Part shown: positions 62,968-64,000 of the stretch, piece by piece | Position numbering within the stretch: the first letter of the stretch is position 1 | Layout of the letters: the number at the start of each line of letters is the position of its first letter | Origin: DYJK01 sp040755055 | Lineage (GTDB): Bacteria; Bacteroidota; Ignavibacteria; Ignavibacteriales; Melioribacteraceae | Direction: 5' to 3' | Assembly (NCBI GenBank): GCA_040755055.1 | Contig: JBFMBS010000016.1 | Location: 31,526 to 95,525, forward strand | DNA length: 64,000 bases | Program-made: the position numbers and the translations under genes | Notes under the pieces: model-generated | Told to the model about the DNA's origin: nothing | What the model saw: the letters and a program-made list of their open reading frames with translations, nothing else | Databases searched by the model: none

Positions 62968-63690
62968 ATGAAAAGAAGAAATTTCATATCGTCACTTGGA
63001 TTGATTTCTTTTGGCGGCGGTTTAGCAAAAATTGAAGCAATGACAAATAAATTAAATAATAAAATAGATTGGAGTAATAAAATGAGTAAGTTTGAATTAC
63101 CGGCATTACCTTATGCTTTCAATGCTTTAGAACCACACATAGATGCACGTACAATGGAAATACATCACGGCAAACATCACGCTGCATACGTTAATAATTT
63201 AAATAATGCTGTAAACGGGACTGAGCTAGAGGGAAAGTCTTTAGAAGAATTATTTAAGAACGTTTCCAAACTTCCGGCAGCAGTTAGAAACAACGGCGGC
63301 GGTCATTATAATCACTCATTGTTTTGGAATATAATGGGACCTAATAAAGGCGGTCAACCGGCCGGAGCCTTGGCAGATGCTATCAACGGTACTTTCGGTT
63401 CGTTTGATAAGTTAAAAGAACAATTTAACAATGCAGCGGCTACACGATTCGGTTCGGGGTGGGCATGGCTTGTTTTATCCGATGGTAAACTTGTTGTATC
63501 GTCAACACCAAATCAAGATAACCCGTTGATGGACATTGCAGATGTCAAAGGATTTCCGGTTATGGGATTAGATGTTTGGGAACACGCTTATTATCTGAAT
63601 TACCAAAACCGCAGACCCGATTATATTGCTGCCTGGTGGAATGTTGTAAACTGGGATGAAGTTGCTAAGAGATTTGCTTTAGCTAAATAA
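62968..63690 (+). CDS. Superoxide dismutase (Mn/Fe family) with N-terminal Tat-like signal and internal start
   Basis: A 240-aa SOD. Metal ligands are in 'MEIHHGKHHAAYV', 'GGHYNHSLFW' and 'MGLDVWEHAYYL'. Gly in GGHYNH and Gln in 'STPNQDNPLM' fit the Mn type. Residues 1-24 ('KRRNFISSLGLISFGGGLAK') look like a Tat signal, so the full product is probably exported. Met39 at 63082 ('MSKFELPALPYAFN') is the usual SOD start and has GGAG seven bases upstream, so a cytoplasmic form may also be made. Confidence 0.92.
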   Translation: MKRRNFISSLGLISFGGGLAKIEAMTNKLNNKIDWSNKMSKFELPALPYAFNALEPHIDARTMEIHHGKHHAAYVNNLNNAVNGTELEGKSLEELFKNVSKLPAAVRNNGGGHYNHSLFWNIMGPNKGGQPAGALADAINGTFGSFDKLKEQFNNAAATRFGSGWAWLVLSDGKLVVSSTPNQDNPLMDIADVKGFPVMGLDVWEHAYYLNYQNRRPDYIAAWWNVVNWDEVAKRFALAK

Positions 63691-63750
63691 CAACCACCCA
63701 GATTTTTGCCGTACGAATGATTTTTTAAAATTTGCAATTACAGAATGCAA

Positions 63751-63777
63751 AAAATCCCAACTCGTGTTGGGATTTTT
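63751..63777 (+). terminator. Intrinsic terminator after the superoxide dismutase gene
   Basis: AAAATCCCAAC-TCGT-GTTGGGATTTTT: an 11-bp stem, 4-base loop and T-run, about 60 bases past the stop. Confidence 0.9.
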
Positions 63778-64000
63778 ATTATCATTTCGACGAACAGCGT
63801 GAGGAGAAATCTTAAATAAATAATTCTTTGTCCAATGCATTCCATCGAGGGTTTACACTTTCAACTAATTTGTTGAACCATCTGAAAAATACAGTTAGTA
63901 AAACATATTTTTAAGTATTGTGTGTGTTTTTTTTGATAAATAATTCTTTTTACGGAAACAATTAGTTCTTTGAAATAGTGTTGTCTGTTTCAGTGAGTAG
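63778..64000. other. Gene-free end of the window: small repeat and possible rRNA-leader sequence
   Basis: At 63782-63812 a short repeat of the TCATTTCGACGAA...GAGAAATCTT type is present. From about 63900 the DNA is AT-rich, and near 63966 it reads TTAGTTCTTTGAAATAGTG, which resembles the boxA-like leader preceding 16S rRNA in Bacteroidota relatives. No coding frame is seen. Confidence 0.45.

Overview
The window is an AT-rich chromosome segment from a member of the Bacteroidota/Chlorobi-related group, most likely an Ignavibacteria-type organism. This rests on an alternative complex III (Act) operon, outer-membrane barrels and Sec lipoproteins typical of that group, an 11-gene complex I operon without nuoEFG, and many TTG/GTG starts at overlapping stop/start junctions. 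No rRNA gene lies inside the window, so the placement comes from gene content only.

Layout. 1-7764 (minus): the act operon (actA, a 58-aa Tat-like protein, actB, actC, a fused actD-actE, actF, then a truncated membrane-protein gene). 7990-16822 (minus): a tightly overlapping cluster with glgA, gmhB-like phosphatase, a lipoprotein, an outer-membrane protein, a TPR protein, glyA, tatC and a polyprenyl diphosphate synthase. 16983-21281 (plus): hutI, ftcD, fchA and a NamZ/DUF1343 gene. 21316-22841 (minus): a two-gene type II restriction-modification system. 23351-29519 (minus): Ig-like lipoprotein, mltG, tsaD, a REP-associated (Y1) transposase, proline dehydrogenase and coaE. 29549-38550 (minus): rny, a 6S-RNA-like locus, zapA, a coiled-coil protein, pheT, pheS, rplT, rpmI, infC, thrS. 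38565-39392: three intact tRNA genes plus decayed tRNA copies that carry inserted hairpins. 39398-43926 (minus): htpG, tatA, a GT-C membrane protein. 43993-46313 (plus): MATE and EamA transporters. 46303-51076 (minus): an envelope cluster (FMN-binding protein, porin, MsrB, SPOR protein). 51269-62168 (plus): nuoABCD-HIJKLMN. 62288-63690 (plus): a small protein, an IscA-type protein and a superoxide dismutase.

How it fits together. Complex I (without a visible NADH module) would reduce quinone, and ACIII would oxidise quinol and reduce cytochrome c. The iron-sulfur subunit ActB has an internal twin-arginine signal, and both tatC and tatA are present nearby. The translation block (infC-rpmI-rplT-pheST) has the classical bacterial order, and its infC appears to start at a rare AUC codon.

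The most unusual content is non-coding. Several layers of small repeats invade the intergenic DNA: (1) a 16-mer associated with the Y1 transposase, which also covers the start codons of tsaD and of the transposase; (2) a four-helix-bundle (IVS-protein) gene flanked by perfect 15-bp inverted repeats inside the nuo operon; (3) dispersed TTCTGAG...GAATCTC / GAGATTC...TCAGAA repeats in which a different small hairpin sits at the same position in each copy; (4) a recurrent CTTG-plus-hairpin mini-element found inside other repeats and inside decayed tRNA copies. All similarity calls are by eye from motifs; no database search was possible.
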